From assembly GCA_019683625.1 (NCBI GenBank), contig JADGHY010000023.1:1-15050 (forward strand): a stretch of DNA of 15,050 bases. The letters are read 5' to 3'. How positions within the stretch are numbered: position 1 is the stretch's first letter; each line of letters starts with the position of its first letter. The translations under genes and the position numbers were made by a program. The DNA comes from Thermoflavifilum sp. (lineage in GTDB: Bacteria > Bacteroidota > Bacteroidia > Chitinophagales > Chitinophagaceae). Under the pieces are notes generated by a model. The model was not told where the DNA came from. It saw nothing but the letters and a program-made list of their open reading frames with translations, and made no database searches. This document shows, piece after piece, positions 1-6,909 of this stretch.

Positions 1-216
1 GCGTATTTTCAACGCAATATAAGAGAAGTTAAAAATAAAACAAAATATTCTTCAAGTTTTATTAAATATTTTGTTAAAGGGCTTTCATCATGGAAGGTTT
101 GCGATGCGATCGAAATTGGATTTTCCAGGAGATGATTGACCTTATTGTTTCACTATTGTTACTTTAATGCTTAACACTTTTGGGAACAATTGCCTGGATA
201 GGCGCCGGCACCGCAT
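1..216. other. AT-rich non-coding stretch at window edge
   Basis: No convincing gene is visible here. The first 100 bases or so are strongly AT-rich. The only structure seen is an 11-bp inverted repeat (39-49 with 65-75), listed separately. The stretch lies downstream of the minus-strand regulator gene, so it may hold that gene's 3' untranslated region, but I see no GC-rich stem followed by a T run. Whatever gene lies beyond position 1 cannot be judged. Confidence 0.5.
39..75. repeat. AT-rich perfect inverted repeat
   Basis: AACAAAATATT at 39-49 is the exact reverse complement of AATATTTTGTT at 65-75, with a 15-base loop. With only two G-C pairs it would be a weak RNA hairpin. It could be a protein-binding palindrome, a weak terminator, or chance in AT-rich DNA. 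Confidence 0.4.
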
Positions 217-948
217 TTATCCGTTGCCATTCACATGCACGAAGCGGGTGTTTTTGAGCAAGGCTTTCTCGTTAAACCGGTATAACTTGGCTGGGCGGTG
301 TTTGACATCATTTTCCACTTCATTCAGGTCTTCGATCAGGCCCAGGGAGAGAAATTTTTTGCGGAAGTTGCGCCGATCAAATTTTACCCCCAGAATGGCT
401 TCATACAAGTTCTGCAATTCCCTGAGGGAAAATTTCTTTGGCAGCAGGTTAAATCCTACCGGATGTTCAATGATGCGATCCTGGAGCCGTTTTACACAGG
501 TATCCAGAATCAGTTTGTGATCGAAGGCCATTTGTTTCAAGTCTTTTACTGCATGCCAATGCAATCCGAAATCGCTTACCTTCAGCTGCACATGATGAAT
601 GTTCACCAGAGAATAATACGCCACAGTAATCACCCGGCCTGCAGGATGCCGATTGAGCGCACCAAAGGTGTGCACCTGTTCCATGTACACATTTTCCAAT
701 CCGGTTCGTTCGCGAAGCACGCGGTAGGCTGCCGCATCCAGCTCTTCATCGGGGCGCACGATATCGCCCAGCAATGACCATTTGTTTTTATACTGAGCCA
801 GATCCGACTTAATCAGCAACACTTTCAGCACGTTTCCGTCAAAGCCAAATATGACGCAGTCTACGGATACAGCTATCTTAAAGTAATCTTTGATCTCGGT
901 GAGATGGGTATTGATATTTTTTATGGGAAAAGGATTATGGGCCTGCAT
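217..948 (-). CDS. Nudix-domain winged-helix transcriptional regulator (NrtR/AraR-like)
   Basis: This 243-residue protein has an N-terminal Nudix fold (about 25-150) and a C-terminal winged helix (about 168-243, with FSLRELQNLYEAILG and RRNFRKK). That is the layout of the NrtR/AraR-type repressors, in which the Nudix domain senses a nucleotide-linked metabolite or sugar and the winged helix binds DNA. The Nudix box is degenerate. Aligned to GX5EX7REUXEEXGU it keeps E68, R76, E80 and G83, but has D62 for the first Gly, V77 for Glu and R81 for the last Glu. Hydrolase activity is therefore unlikely and a sensing role likely. The start is an ATG preceded by GAAAAGAG. No sugar-catabolism or NAD genes are adjacent, so the ligand is unknown; the only same-strand neighbour is the amidohydrolase 56 bases upstream. 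The family call is firm and the regulon is not. Confidence 0.88.
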   Translation of the reverse strand: MQAHNPFPIKNINTHLTEIKDYFKIAVSVDCVIFGFDGNVLKVLLIKSDLAQYKNKWSLLGDIVRPDEELDAAAYRVLRERTGLENVYMEQVHTFGALNRHPAGRVITVAYYSLVNIHHVQLKVSDFGLHWHAVKDLKQMAFDHKLILDTCVKRLQDRIIEHPVGFNLLPKKFSLRELQNLYEAILGVKFDRRNFRKKFLSLGLIEDLNEVENDVKHRPAKLYRFNEKALLKNTRFVHVNGNG

Positions 949-950
949 CT

Positions 951-1008
951 CTTTTCATTTTTTGAAAAGATCGTAAAAATATAATCTTTTCAGCTGTTTT
1001 TCAATCAA
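951..1008 (-). promoter_or_regulatory. Putative promoter and operator of the Nudix regulator
   Basis: Read on the minus strand, TATATTTT (983-976) fits the Bacteroidota -7 element TAnnTTTG at 7 of 8 positions. TTG triplets at 1008-1006 and 1004-1002 lie 22 and 18 bases upstream, within the usual -33 spacing. The -7 element sits between the arms of a perfect 9-bp inverted repeat, TGAAAAGAT (963-971) and ATCTTTTCA (984-992). A third copy of the half-site, CTTTTCA (951-957), forms a second perfect 7-bp palindrome with 963-969. Three alternating half-sites around a promoter next to a regulator gene suggest autoregulation. The same repeat could instead be a weak hairpin behind the amidohydrolase. 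Confidence 0.45.
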
Positions 1009-2678
1009 GGTTGCCCGGGTGGGCTTGCAGCTTTAGGCGGGAATACGCGGGTCCCGGCCGAATAAGTGGCTAAGACGGGATCCTGTAAAATTTCTTTCAC
1101 AGGAATATGCATGAGATCTTTTTCCATCACCACGAAGTCGGCCCATTTGCCAGGTTCGAGGCTGCCCTTTTGGTTTTCTTCAAATTGAGCGCGGGCAGCC
1201 CAGATGGTCATGCCCCGCAAAGCCTGTTCACGGCTTAGGGCATTTTCGGGTTGAAAGCCTCCCGGCGGAAATCCATGGCTGTCTTGCCGGCTCACGGCGG
1301 CATAAAATGTTTTGCGGGGGTCAATATCTTCCACCGGGAAATCGGTGCCTAAAGGTATCCAGCCATTTTGCTGGCATAAATCCCGGAAAGCATAGGCATA
1401 ACGCAGGCGCTGCCTGCCCAGGCGTTCGCCTGCCCAGTACATATCGGAGGTGGCATGGGTAGGCTGCACGGAAGGGACTATGGCATATTTGCCAAACAGG
1501 TTTATATCATCAGGATGGACCACCTGAGCATGTTCAATGCGCCAGCGCCGGTCGTTGCCGGGTGTTAATACCGAAGCATAGATCTGCAGCATCACCCGAT
1601 TGGCCGAATCACCGATGGCATGGGTGCACATCTGAAAGGGGCTATGGATCAGCAGATGCGCAATGCTATCGAAATAAGCCCTGTCTTTTAACAAAAAGCC
1701 ATACCAACCTGGCTGATCGCTGTAGGGCTGCAACAAGCAGGCTCCCCGCGATCCCAGTGCGCCATCGGCATATAATTTAAAGGCGCACACATGCATATAA
1801 TCGGTTTGATAGGGGCCATGTTTGAGGTAATAAGCATAATTTTCTTTTTCATCGGCAGCCATGGCATAGATCCGCATGTGCAGCAGGCCGGCCTTTTGCA
1901 GGCTATCCAGAAAATCAATGGTTTGTTTGGGTAAGCCACAGTCGGCCACCGTAGTGAGGCCCACGGCAAAGCAGCGTTGTTCGGCCTCCTGCAAGGCCTT
2001 GATTTTAGACGCCCTATCCAGAGGCGGAATCATGCGGGCCACTTCTTCCACGGCATTATCAATCAAGATGCCCGTCAGGCGGCCGTTACGCACCATAAAT
2101 AACCCACCCTGAATGGTCTGTCCCGGCTTAATGCCGGCTAACTGCAAAGCGGCCTGGTTGGCTATTGCTGCGTGACCATCCACACGGGTGAGCAACACCG
2201 GCCGATCAGGAAAAAGCTCATCCAACCGAGTTCTGTCGGGAAATTCTTGGCCCGGCCATTGATTCTGATCCCAACCCCGCCCCACAATCCAGCCTTGCGG
2301 ATGAGCGGCTGCAAAAACTTTCACCCGTTCCACCGCTTCATCCCAGCTCCGGGTGCCAGTGAGATCAACCGACAACAACGAAAGGGCATAATTGTAAAAA
2401 TGGGCATGGGCATCGATGAATCCCGGATATACCACATGCCCTTGCAGATCTATTTTTTCGGGTGCATCATAGGCATCTAATATCTGCTGATCGGTTCCCA
2501 CGGCAACGATTTTGCCCGACTTCACAGCCATGGCTTGCACCACATGAAAATCATCATCAACCGTATAAATCGTGCCATGATACACGATCAGGTCGGCCGG
2601 GGAATGACGGTTATGGCAGCTGAGCATAACAAATAAAATGAGGCAGAATGGAGTATATTTGATTGGTTGGATCAACAC
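1005..2678 (-). CDS. YtcJ-like metal-dependent amidohydrolase, putative lipoprotein
   Basis: This is a composite-domain amidohydrolase of the YtcJ / amidohydrolase-3 group, about 557 residues long. With the GTG start used here, the metal-site motifs are HAH (His91, His93), KLYADGALGSR (Lys301), CTHAIGD (His353), RIEHAQ (His383) and LGTDFPVED (Asp446). The beta-sandwich halves flank the barrel (about 30-85 and 495-557). The reading frame stays open to 2765, but that TTG start would lie inside ligA on the other strand. Starting at GTG 2678 (or TTG 2675) leaves a short hydrophobic leader with one Lys and an imperfect lipobox, MLSC, putting Cys at residue 21. A membrane-anchored or periplasmic enzyme is therefore likely. 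The substrate cannot be read from sequence; family members hydrolyse amides, N-acyl groups or similar bonds. The Nudix regulator lies just downstream. Confidence 0.85.
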   Translation of the reverse strand: MLIQPIKYTPFCLILFVMLSCHNRHSPADLIVYHGTIYTVDDDFHVVQAMAVKSGKIVAVGTDQQILDAYDAPEKIDLQGHVVYPGFIDAHAHFYNYALSLLSVDLTGTRSWDEAVERVKVFAAAHPQGWIVGRGWDQNQWPGQEFPDRTRLDELFPDRPVLLTRVDGHAAIANQAALQLAGIKPGQTIQGGLFMVRNGRLTGILIDNAVEEVARMIPPLDRASKIKALQEAEQRCFAVGLTTVADCGLPKQTIDFLDSLQKAGLLHMRIYAMAADEKENYAYYLKHGPYQTDYMHVCAFKLYADGALGSRGACLLQPYSDQPGWYGFLLKDRAYFDSIAHLLIHSPFQMCTHAIGDSANRVMLQIYASVLTPGNDRRWRIEHAQVVHPDDINLFGKYAIVPSVQPTHATSDMYWAGERLGRQRLRYAYAFRDLCQQNGWIPLGTDFPVEDIDPRKTFYAAVSRQDSHGFPPGGFQPENALSREQALRGMTIWAARAQFEENQKGSLEPGKWADFVVMEKDLMHIPVKEILQDPVLATYSAGTRVFPPKAASPPGQP

Positions 2679-2738
2679 AAGATGCGTTTTTAGATTCGCT
2701 TCTGTTCGTGAATATATTGCGAATTTAATCTTTATCCC
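2679..2738. promoter_or_regulatory. Divergent promoter region between amidohydrolase and ligA
   Basis: Sixty bases separate two divergent genes, so at least one promoter should be here. On the minus strand TAAATTCG (2727-2720) fits TAnnTTTG with one change and would give a leader of about 35 bases before the GTG. On the plus strand TATATTG (2713-2719) is a poorer candidate for ligA. I see no well-spaced TTG for either. ATTCGC (2694-2699) and GCGAAT (2719-2724) form a 6-bp inverted repeat across the region. Confidence 0.4.
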
Positions 2739-4841
2739 ATGTATACACCCGATGAAGAAAAACAACTTTCATCCCTGTTGCAAAAACTGCTGAAAGAAAG
2801 CCATGCCCAGGCTTCTCCTGCCGAACAGGTAAAGCGCTTGCGACAAGCCTTGCGATATGCGGAATGGCGGTACTACGTGCAGGATGATCCCGTCATCAGC
2901 GACGGAGAGTATGATCAACTCTTTCACCAGCTCAAGCAGCTGGAAACAGCTCATCCCGAACTCATTACCCCCGATTCACCCACCCAGCGCATTGCCAGTG
3001 GATTAACGGAAAACTTCCCCACCGTTGCTCACCTTACCCCCATGCTTTCGCTTGACAATTCCTATAATGCGGCCGACCTGCGCGACTGGGACCGAAGGGT
3101 GAAAGAGCTTTCACATGCCCGATCGGTGAGGTATTGTATTGAACCTAAGTATGATGGGGCCAGCATTTCCTTGATTTATGAAAACAACATCCTGTGGCGG
3201 GGAGCTACCCGAGGCGATGGTGTGAGAGGCGACGATATCACCACCAATATCAAACAAATCAAGGCTATCCCGCTGGCTGCTGATTTTGCTGCTTTAGGTA
3301 TCCGCCGGGTGGAAATCCGGGGAGAGATACTGATGCATAAAGAAACATTCAAGGCCTTGAATGAACAACGCCTGGCCGAAAACCTGCCTCCCTTTGCCAA
3401 TCCGCGGAATGCTACTTCTGGTTCCCTGCGCATGATTGATCCCCGCGAAGTGGCCAAACGCAAACTGCAGGCTGTCCTCTATCAGATCAGCTTTCTGGAA
3501 ATGAGCGATCAACAACCCGTGCCTGAGGTATTGCGCTGCCAGTCTGGTGTTATCAAAACCCTGCACCAGCTGGGCTTCCCCACACCTTATTCCCTGATGA
3601 AGGTGGTACACCATATTGATGAAGCTATTCAATATCTCCAGGAATTTGAACAGCTTCGGGATTCTTTGCCCTATGAAATTGATGGCATGGTGATTAAGGT
3701 TGATGATATTGCGCTTCAGGAAAAAATTGGCAGCACCACCCATCATCCGCGCTGGGCCATTGCTTATAAGTTTAAGGCCCGGCAAGCCACCTCCGTGTTG
3801 CGCAAGGTGGAATTTCAGGTAGGTCGCACGGGGGCCATCACTCCGGTAGCGAAGATTGATCCTGTACCGATAGGAGGGGTTACCGTAAGTTCCATTTCTT
3901 TGTTTAATGAAGATGTGGTGCGGGAAAAAGACCTGCGGATTGGAGATACCGTGCTGGTGGAAAGGGCCGGCGACGTGATCCCTTATATCGTGAAACCCAT
4001 CGTGGAAATGCGCACCGGCAAGGAAAAACCTATCGTGTTTCCCAGCCATTGCCCCGTGTGTGGTGATCCGCTGGTGAAACCGCCTGGTGAGGCTGCCTGG
4101 CGCTGTGTAAATATCAACTGCGAGGCACAGGTGCTGGAACGCCTTATCCATTTTGTGAGCAAAGATGCGATGGACATCAAAAGCCTGGGTGAAGCCAATG
4201 TGCGCCGGTTTTACGAACTGGGAATTTTGCGTTCCATACCCGACATTTACCGCCTGGATTATGACCGCATTAAGCAACTCGATGGGTTTGGCGAAAAATC
4301 CGTGCATAACCTCCGGCAAGCCGTGGAGGCCTCAAAAAAGCAACCTCTGCACCGCCTGATTTATGCTTTGGGCATCCGCTATGTGGGCGAAACCACAGCC
4401 CGCACCCTGGCTCAGGCTATCACCTATCTGCCCGACCTCCGCCACTGGAGCATGGATCAGCTTACCCAACTCACCGACATTGGACCCAAAGTGGCCAGTA
4501 GCATTTATGCATTTTTCCATCATCGCGATAACATCCATATGCTCGAAGAGCTGGAACGGCTGGGCGTGAATATGCACAACCAGCCAGTACAGGCAAAGCC
4601 CACGGGAAAATTATCCGGCAAGACATTTTTATTTACCGGCACCTTGCCCCATTTAAAACGGCATGAAGCTGAAGCCCTCGTGGAACAGCACGGAGGTAAA
4701 ATTGCCAGCAGCGTAAGCCGTAACCTGGACTACCTGGTGGTGGGCGATGAGCCGGGCTCCAAACTCGAGAAGGCTCGCCAAATCCCCTCTGTTCAAATTA
4801 TCAACGAGGCACAATTTTTAAAACTCATTGAATCCGCATAA
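2739..4841 (+). CDS. ligA: NAD-dependent DNA ligase LigA
   Basis: LigA seals nicks in duplex DNA using NAD+, chiefly joining Okazaki fragments and finishing excision repair. The 700-residue protein has the whole family architecture. An N-terminal Ia domain (about 25-75, with YYVQDDPVISDGEYD) is followed by the adenylation domain with KYDG and active Lys137, plus RGDGVRGDD (158-166). An OB fold follows (about 350-425, GRTGAITPVA). The zinc finger uses Cys438, Cys441, Cys456 and Cys461. Helix-hairpin-helix repeats (about 480-600) and a C-terminal BRCT domain (about 625-700, LSGKTFLFTG) complete it. All key residues are present, so it should be active. The ATG start gives the normal N-terminus. 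It opens the plus-strand run, with tadA beginning 4 bases after its stop codon. Confidence 0.98.
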   Translation: MYTPDEEKQLSSLLQKLLKESHAQASPAEQVKRLRQALRYAEWRYYVQDDPVISDGEYDQLFHQLKQLETAHPELITPDSPTQRIASGLTENFPTVAHLTPMLSLDNSYNAADLRDWDRRVKELSHARSVRYCIEPKYDGASISLIYENNILWRGATRGDGVRGDDITTNIKQIKAIPLAADFAALGIRRVEIRGEILMHKETFKALNEQRLAENLPPFANPRNATSGSLRMIDPREVAKRKLQAVLYQISFLEMSDQQPVPEVLRCQSGVIKTLHQLGFPTPYSLMKVVHHIDEAIQYLQEFEQLRDSLPYEIDGMVIKVDDIALQEKIGSTTHHPRWAIAYKFKARQATSVLRKVEFQVGRTGAITPVAKIDPVPIGGVTVSSISLFNEDVVREKDLRIGDTVLVERAGDVIPYIVKPIVEMRTGKEKPIVFPSHCPVCGDPLVKPPGEAAWRCVNINCEAQVLERLIHFVSKDAMDIKSLGEANVRRFYELGILRSIPDIYRLDYDRIKQLDGFGEKSVHNLRQAVEASKKQPLHRLIYALGIRYVGETTARTLAQAITYLPDLRHWSMDQLTQLTDIGPKVASSIYAFFHHRDNIHMLEELERLGVNMHNQPVQAKPTGKLSGKTFLFTGTLPHLKRHEAEALVEQHGGKIASSVSRNLDYLVVGDEPGSKLEKARQIPSVQIINEAQFLKLIESA

Positions 4842-4845
4842 ATCC

Positions 4846-5298
4846 ATGCCTATGCCTGATGCCGATCAACGTTTTATGCGCGAAGCTTTGAAAGAAGCCC
4901 AAAAGGCGTATGCAGCAGGGGAAGTGCCCGTAGGTGCCGTGTTGGTCATTGACGGTAAAATCATAGCCCGTGCCCATAATCAGGTGGAGCTGCTGAACGA
5001 TGCCACCGCACACGCCGAAATGCTGGCCCTCACGGCGGCTTTCCATGCCCTTGGTAGCAAGTATTTGCCACAGGCCACCCTCTATGTGACGTTGGAGCCC
5101 TGCCTAATGTGTACCGGAGCGCTTTACTGGAGCCAAATCGGCAGATTGGTTTTTGGCAGTACAGACGAAAAAAACGGCTTTCACATCCACCAGCAACGTG
5201 CTCATCTTTTTCACCCTAAAACAGTTGTGCAGGGAGGAATGCTCTCCGAAGAAAGCACCCGGTTGCTGAAAAACTTTTTTGCTGCGCGCAGGTTGTAA
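4846..5298 (+). CDS. tadA: tRNA-specific adenosine deaminase TadA
   Basis: TadA deaminates the wobble adenosine (A34) of tRNA-Arg(ACG) to inosine, letting one tRNA read several Arg codons. The 150-residue protein has the cytidine/deoxycytidylate deaminase fold. HAE (His56, catalytic Glu58) and PCLMC (Cys86, Cys89) supply the zinc ligands and proton shuttle. PVGAV (28-32) and AHNQ (43-46) are typical of TadA rather than of free-base deaminases. The frame extends back to a TTG at 4828 inside ligA, but the ATG at 4846 gives the normal N-terminal length; the ATG at 4852 is also possible. It lies 4 bases behind ligA and 18 before the ATP-dependent ligase. A guanine deaminase of similar fold is the main alternative, but less likely. 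Confidence 0.93.
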   Translation: MPMPDADQRFMREALKEAQKAYAAGEVPVGAVLVIDGKIIARAHNQVELLNDATAHAEMLALTAAFHALGSKYLPQATLYVTLEPCLMCTGALYWSQIGRLVFGSTDEKNGFHIHQQRAHLFHPKTVVQGGMLSEESTRLLKNFFAARRL

Positions 5299-5316
5299 GA
5301 GGTCAAATAGCTTCTC

Positions 5317-6909
5317 ATGAAAGCATTAATCACTTTGATCCAGCGACTCGATCAAACCAATAAGACCCTGGAAAAGTTAGATGCCCTCAAAGCCTATTTC
5401 CTTTCTGCTGATCCAAGAGATGCGATATGGACGCTGGCCCTTTTTACCGGCCGGCGCCCCAGACGCCCGATCACCTCTGCTCAGTTGAAAGACTGGTGCA
5501 AGGCCTTTTTGCGTATGCCCGACTGGTTATTCGAAGAGTGTTACCAAACTGTAGGTGATCTGGCCGAAACCATTGCCCTTTTGGTTCCCGACGCCGCTGA
5601 GCAACCCGCCGAGCCGCCTGCTTTGCATCTGCTGATGGAAGAAATCATCCGCTTGCATGGCGCCTCAGAAGAGGAGAAGCGAGATTTTCTCCACACCTAT
5701 TGGCAAGCCCTCGATCAATCGGGCCGCTTTGTCTTGCACAAACTGCTCACCGGAACTTTCCGCGTGGGCGTGTCCCGAAACCTCATCATCCAGGCACTAG
5801 CTGAAGTGTATGGTTTGGAAAATGCCACCGTTGCCCATCGGATTGCCGGCCAATGGGAGCCGCGCCACACCCGGCTGGATATATTGCTCCATCATGCTGG
5901 CGAAGATATTTCCAGGCCCTATCCCTTTTGCCTGGCCTATCCGCTGGAAGAGCCTGTGCATTCCCTGGGTCATCCGCAAGAATGGCTTGCAGAGTGGAAA
6001 TGGGATGGCATCCGTGGCCAGCTCATCAGGCGTTCGGGTGAAGTATTCCTCTGGTCGCGGGGTGAAGAGCTGATTACCGACCGCTTTCCGGAACTCGTGG
6101 CTGCTGCTATGGCTTTGCCAGACGGGATTGTACTGGACGGTGAAATTTTACCCTGTCGCGAAAATCAAATTTTACCCTTTCAGCAACTGCAAACCCGCAT
6201 TGGGCGCAAACGCCTGTCTGCTGCCTTGCTGCGGGAAATCCCGGCCATTTTCATGGCCTATGACCTGCTGGAATACCAGGGCGAAGACTGGCGGGAAATG
6301 CCCTTTGTCACGCGCCGCCACCAACTCGAAGCATGCCTTCGCCAAGCCGTTCATCCCCAACTCCAGCTCTCACCCCTGATTCCATTTGCCGACTGGCAAA
6401 CTTTAATCCAATCTCGCGAAAATGCCCGACAAATGGGCAGCGAAGGACTGATGTTAAAAAAAGGCAACTCCCCGTACCGGACAGGAAGGCACAAAGGAGA
6501 GTGGTGGAAATGGAAGGTAAACCCGTTTTCTTTAGACGCCGTGATGATCTATGCCCAACGGGGACACGGGCGTCGCGCAAGTTTATATACCGATTACACC
6601 TTCGCCTTGCGCGATGGAGACCAGCTTATTCCCTTTGCCCGGGCTTATTCCGGCCTCACAGATGCAGAAATTCGCGAAGTGGATCAGTTTATCAAAAGCC
6701 ATAGCAAAGAACAATTTGGGCCGGTAAGAACTGTTGATCCCCAGCTGGTGTTTGAAATAGCCTTTGAAGGCTTGGCACCATCCCGCCGGCACCGCTCGGG
6801 CGTAGCCGTGCGTTTTCCCCGCATCCTTCGCTGGCGAAAAGATAAAACACCGGAGGAGATCAATACCCTGGACGACCTGAAACAACTGCTGAAGCAATAT
6901 GGAGGCTGA
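5317..6909 (+). CDS. ATP-dependent DNA ligase, ligase-associated damage-response family
   Basis: This 530-residue enzyme belongs to the ATP-dependent ligases of the archaeal/eukaryotic type found in bacteria beside an Lhr-like helicase (the PP_1105-like family). The N-terminal helical DNA-binding domain covers about 1-200. The adenylation domain shows motif I, KWDGIR, with active Lys228; motif III, LDGE (273-276); motif IIIa, FMAYDLLEY (312-320); motif IV, EGLMLKK (376-382); and motif V, WWKWK (Lys398, Lys400). The OB fold (about 403-530) carries motif VI around RFPRILRWRKDK (499-510). There is no polymerase or phosphoesterase domain, so it is not a multidomain LigD. It overlaps the helicase gene by 11 bases, which suggests translational coupling and joint action in repair. 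All catalytic motifs are present. The MBL exonuclease gene that commonly precedes this ligase is not here; tadA is. Confidence 0.93.
   Translation: MKALITLIQRLDQTNKTLEKLDALKAYFLSADPRDAIWTLALFTGRRPRRPITSAQLKDWCKAFLRMPDWLFEECYQTVGDLAETIALLVPDAAEQPAEPPALHLLMEEIIRLHGASEEEKRDFLHTYWQALDQSGRFVLHKLLTGTFRVGVSRNLIIQALAEVYGLENATVAHRIAGQWEPRHTRLDILLHHAGEDISRPYPFCLAYPLEEPVHSLGHPQEWLAEWKWDGIRGQLIRRSGEVFLWSRGEELITDRFPELVAAAMALPDGIVLDGEILPCRENQILPFQQLQTRIGRKRLSAALLREIPAIFMAYDLLEYQGEDWREMPFVTRRHQLEACLRQAVHPQLQLSPLIPFADWQTLIQSRENARQMGSEGLMLKKGNSPYRTGRHKGEWWKWKVNPFSLDAVMIYAQRGHGRRASLYTDYTFALRDGDQLIPFARAYSGLTDAEIREVDQFIKSHSKEQFGPVRTVDPQLVFEIAFEGLAPSRRHRSGVAVRFPRILRWRKDKTPEEINTLDDLKQLLKQYGG

Noticed and set aside
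298..777. A 159-codon plus-strand frame antisense to the Nudix regulator
   Set aside because: The minus-strand gene has a complete domain pattern; the antisense frame shows no motif and no upstream signals.
3294..4319. A 341-codon open frame antisense to ligA
   Set aside because: It lies wholly opposite a clear, full-length ligA, resembles no family I recognise, and is explained by the codon bias of the true gene.
4828..4845. TTG start for tadA overlapping the end of ligA
   Set aside because: It adds six residues not needed by the family; the ATG at 4846 sits 4 bases after the ligA stop.
5317..6909. ATP-dependent ligase as a LigD-type end-joining ligase
   Set aside because: There is no polymerase or phosphoesterase domain and no Ku gene nearby; the helicase neighbour fits the ligase-associated family instead.
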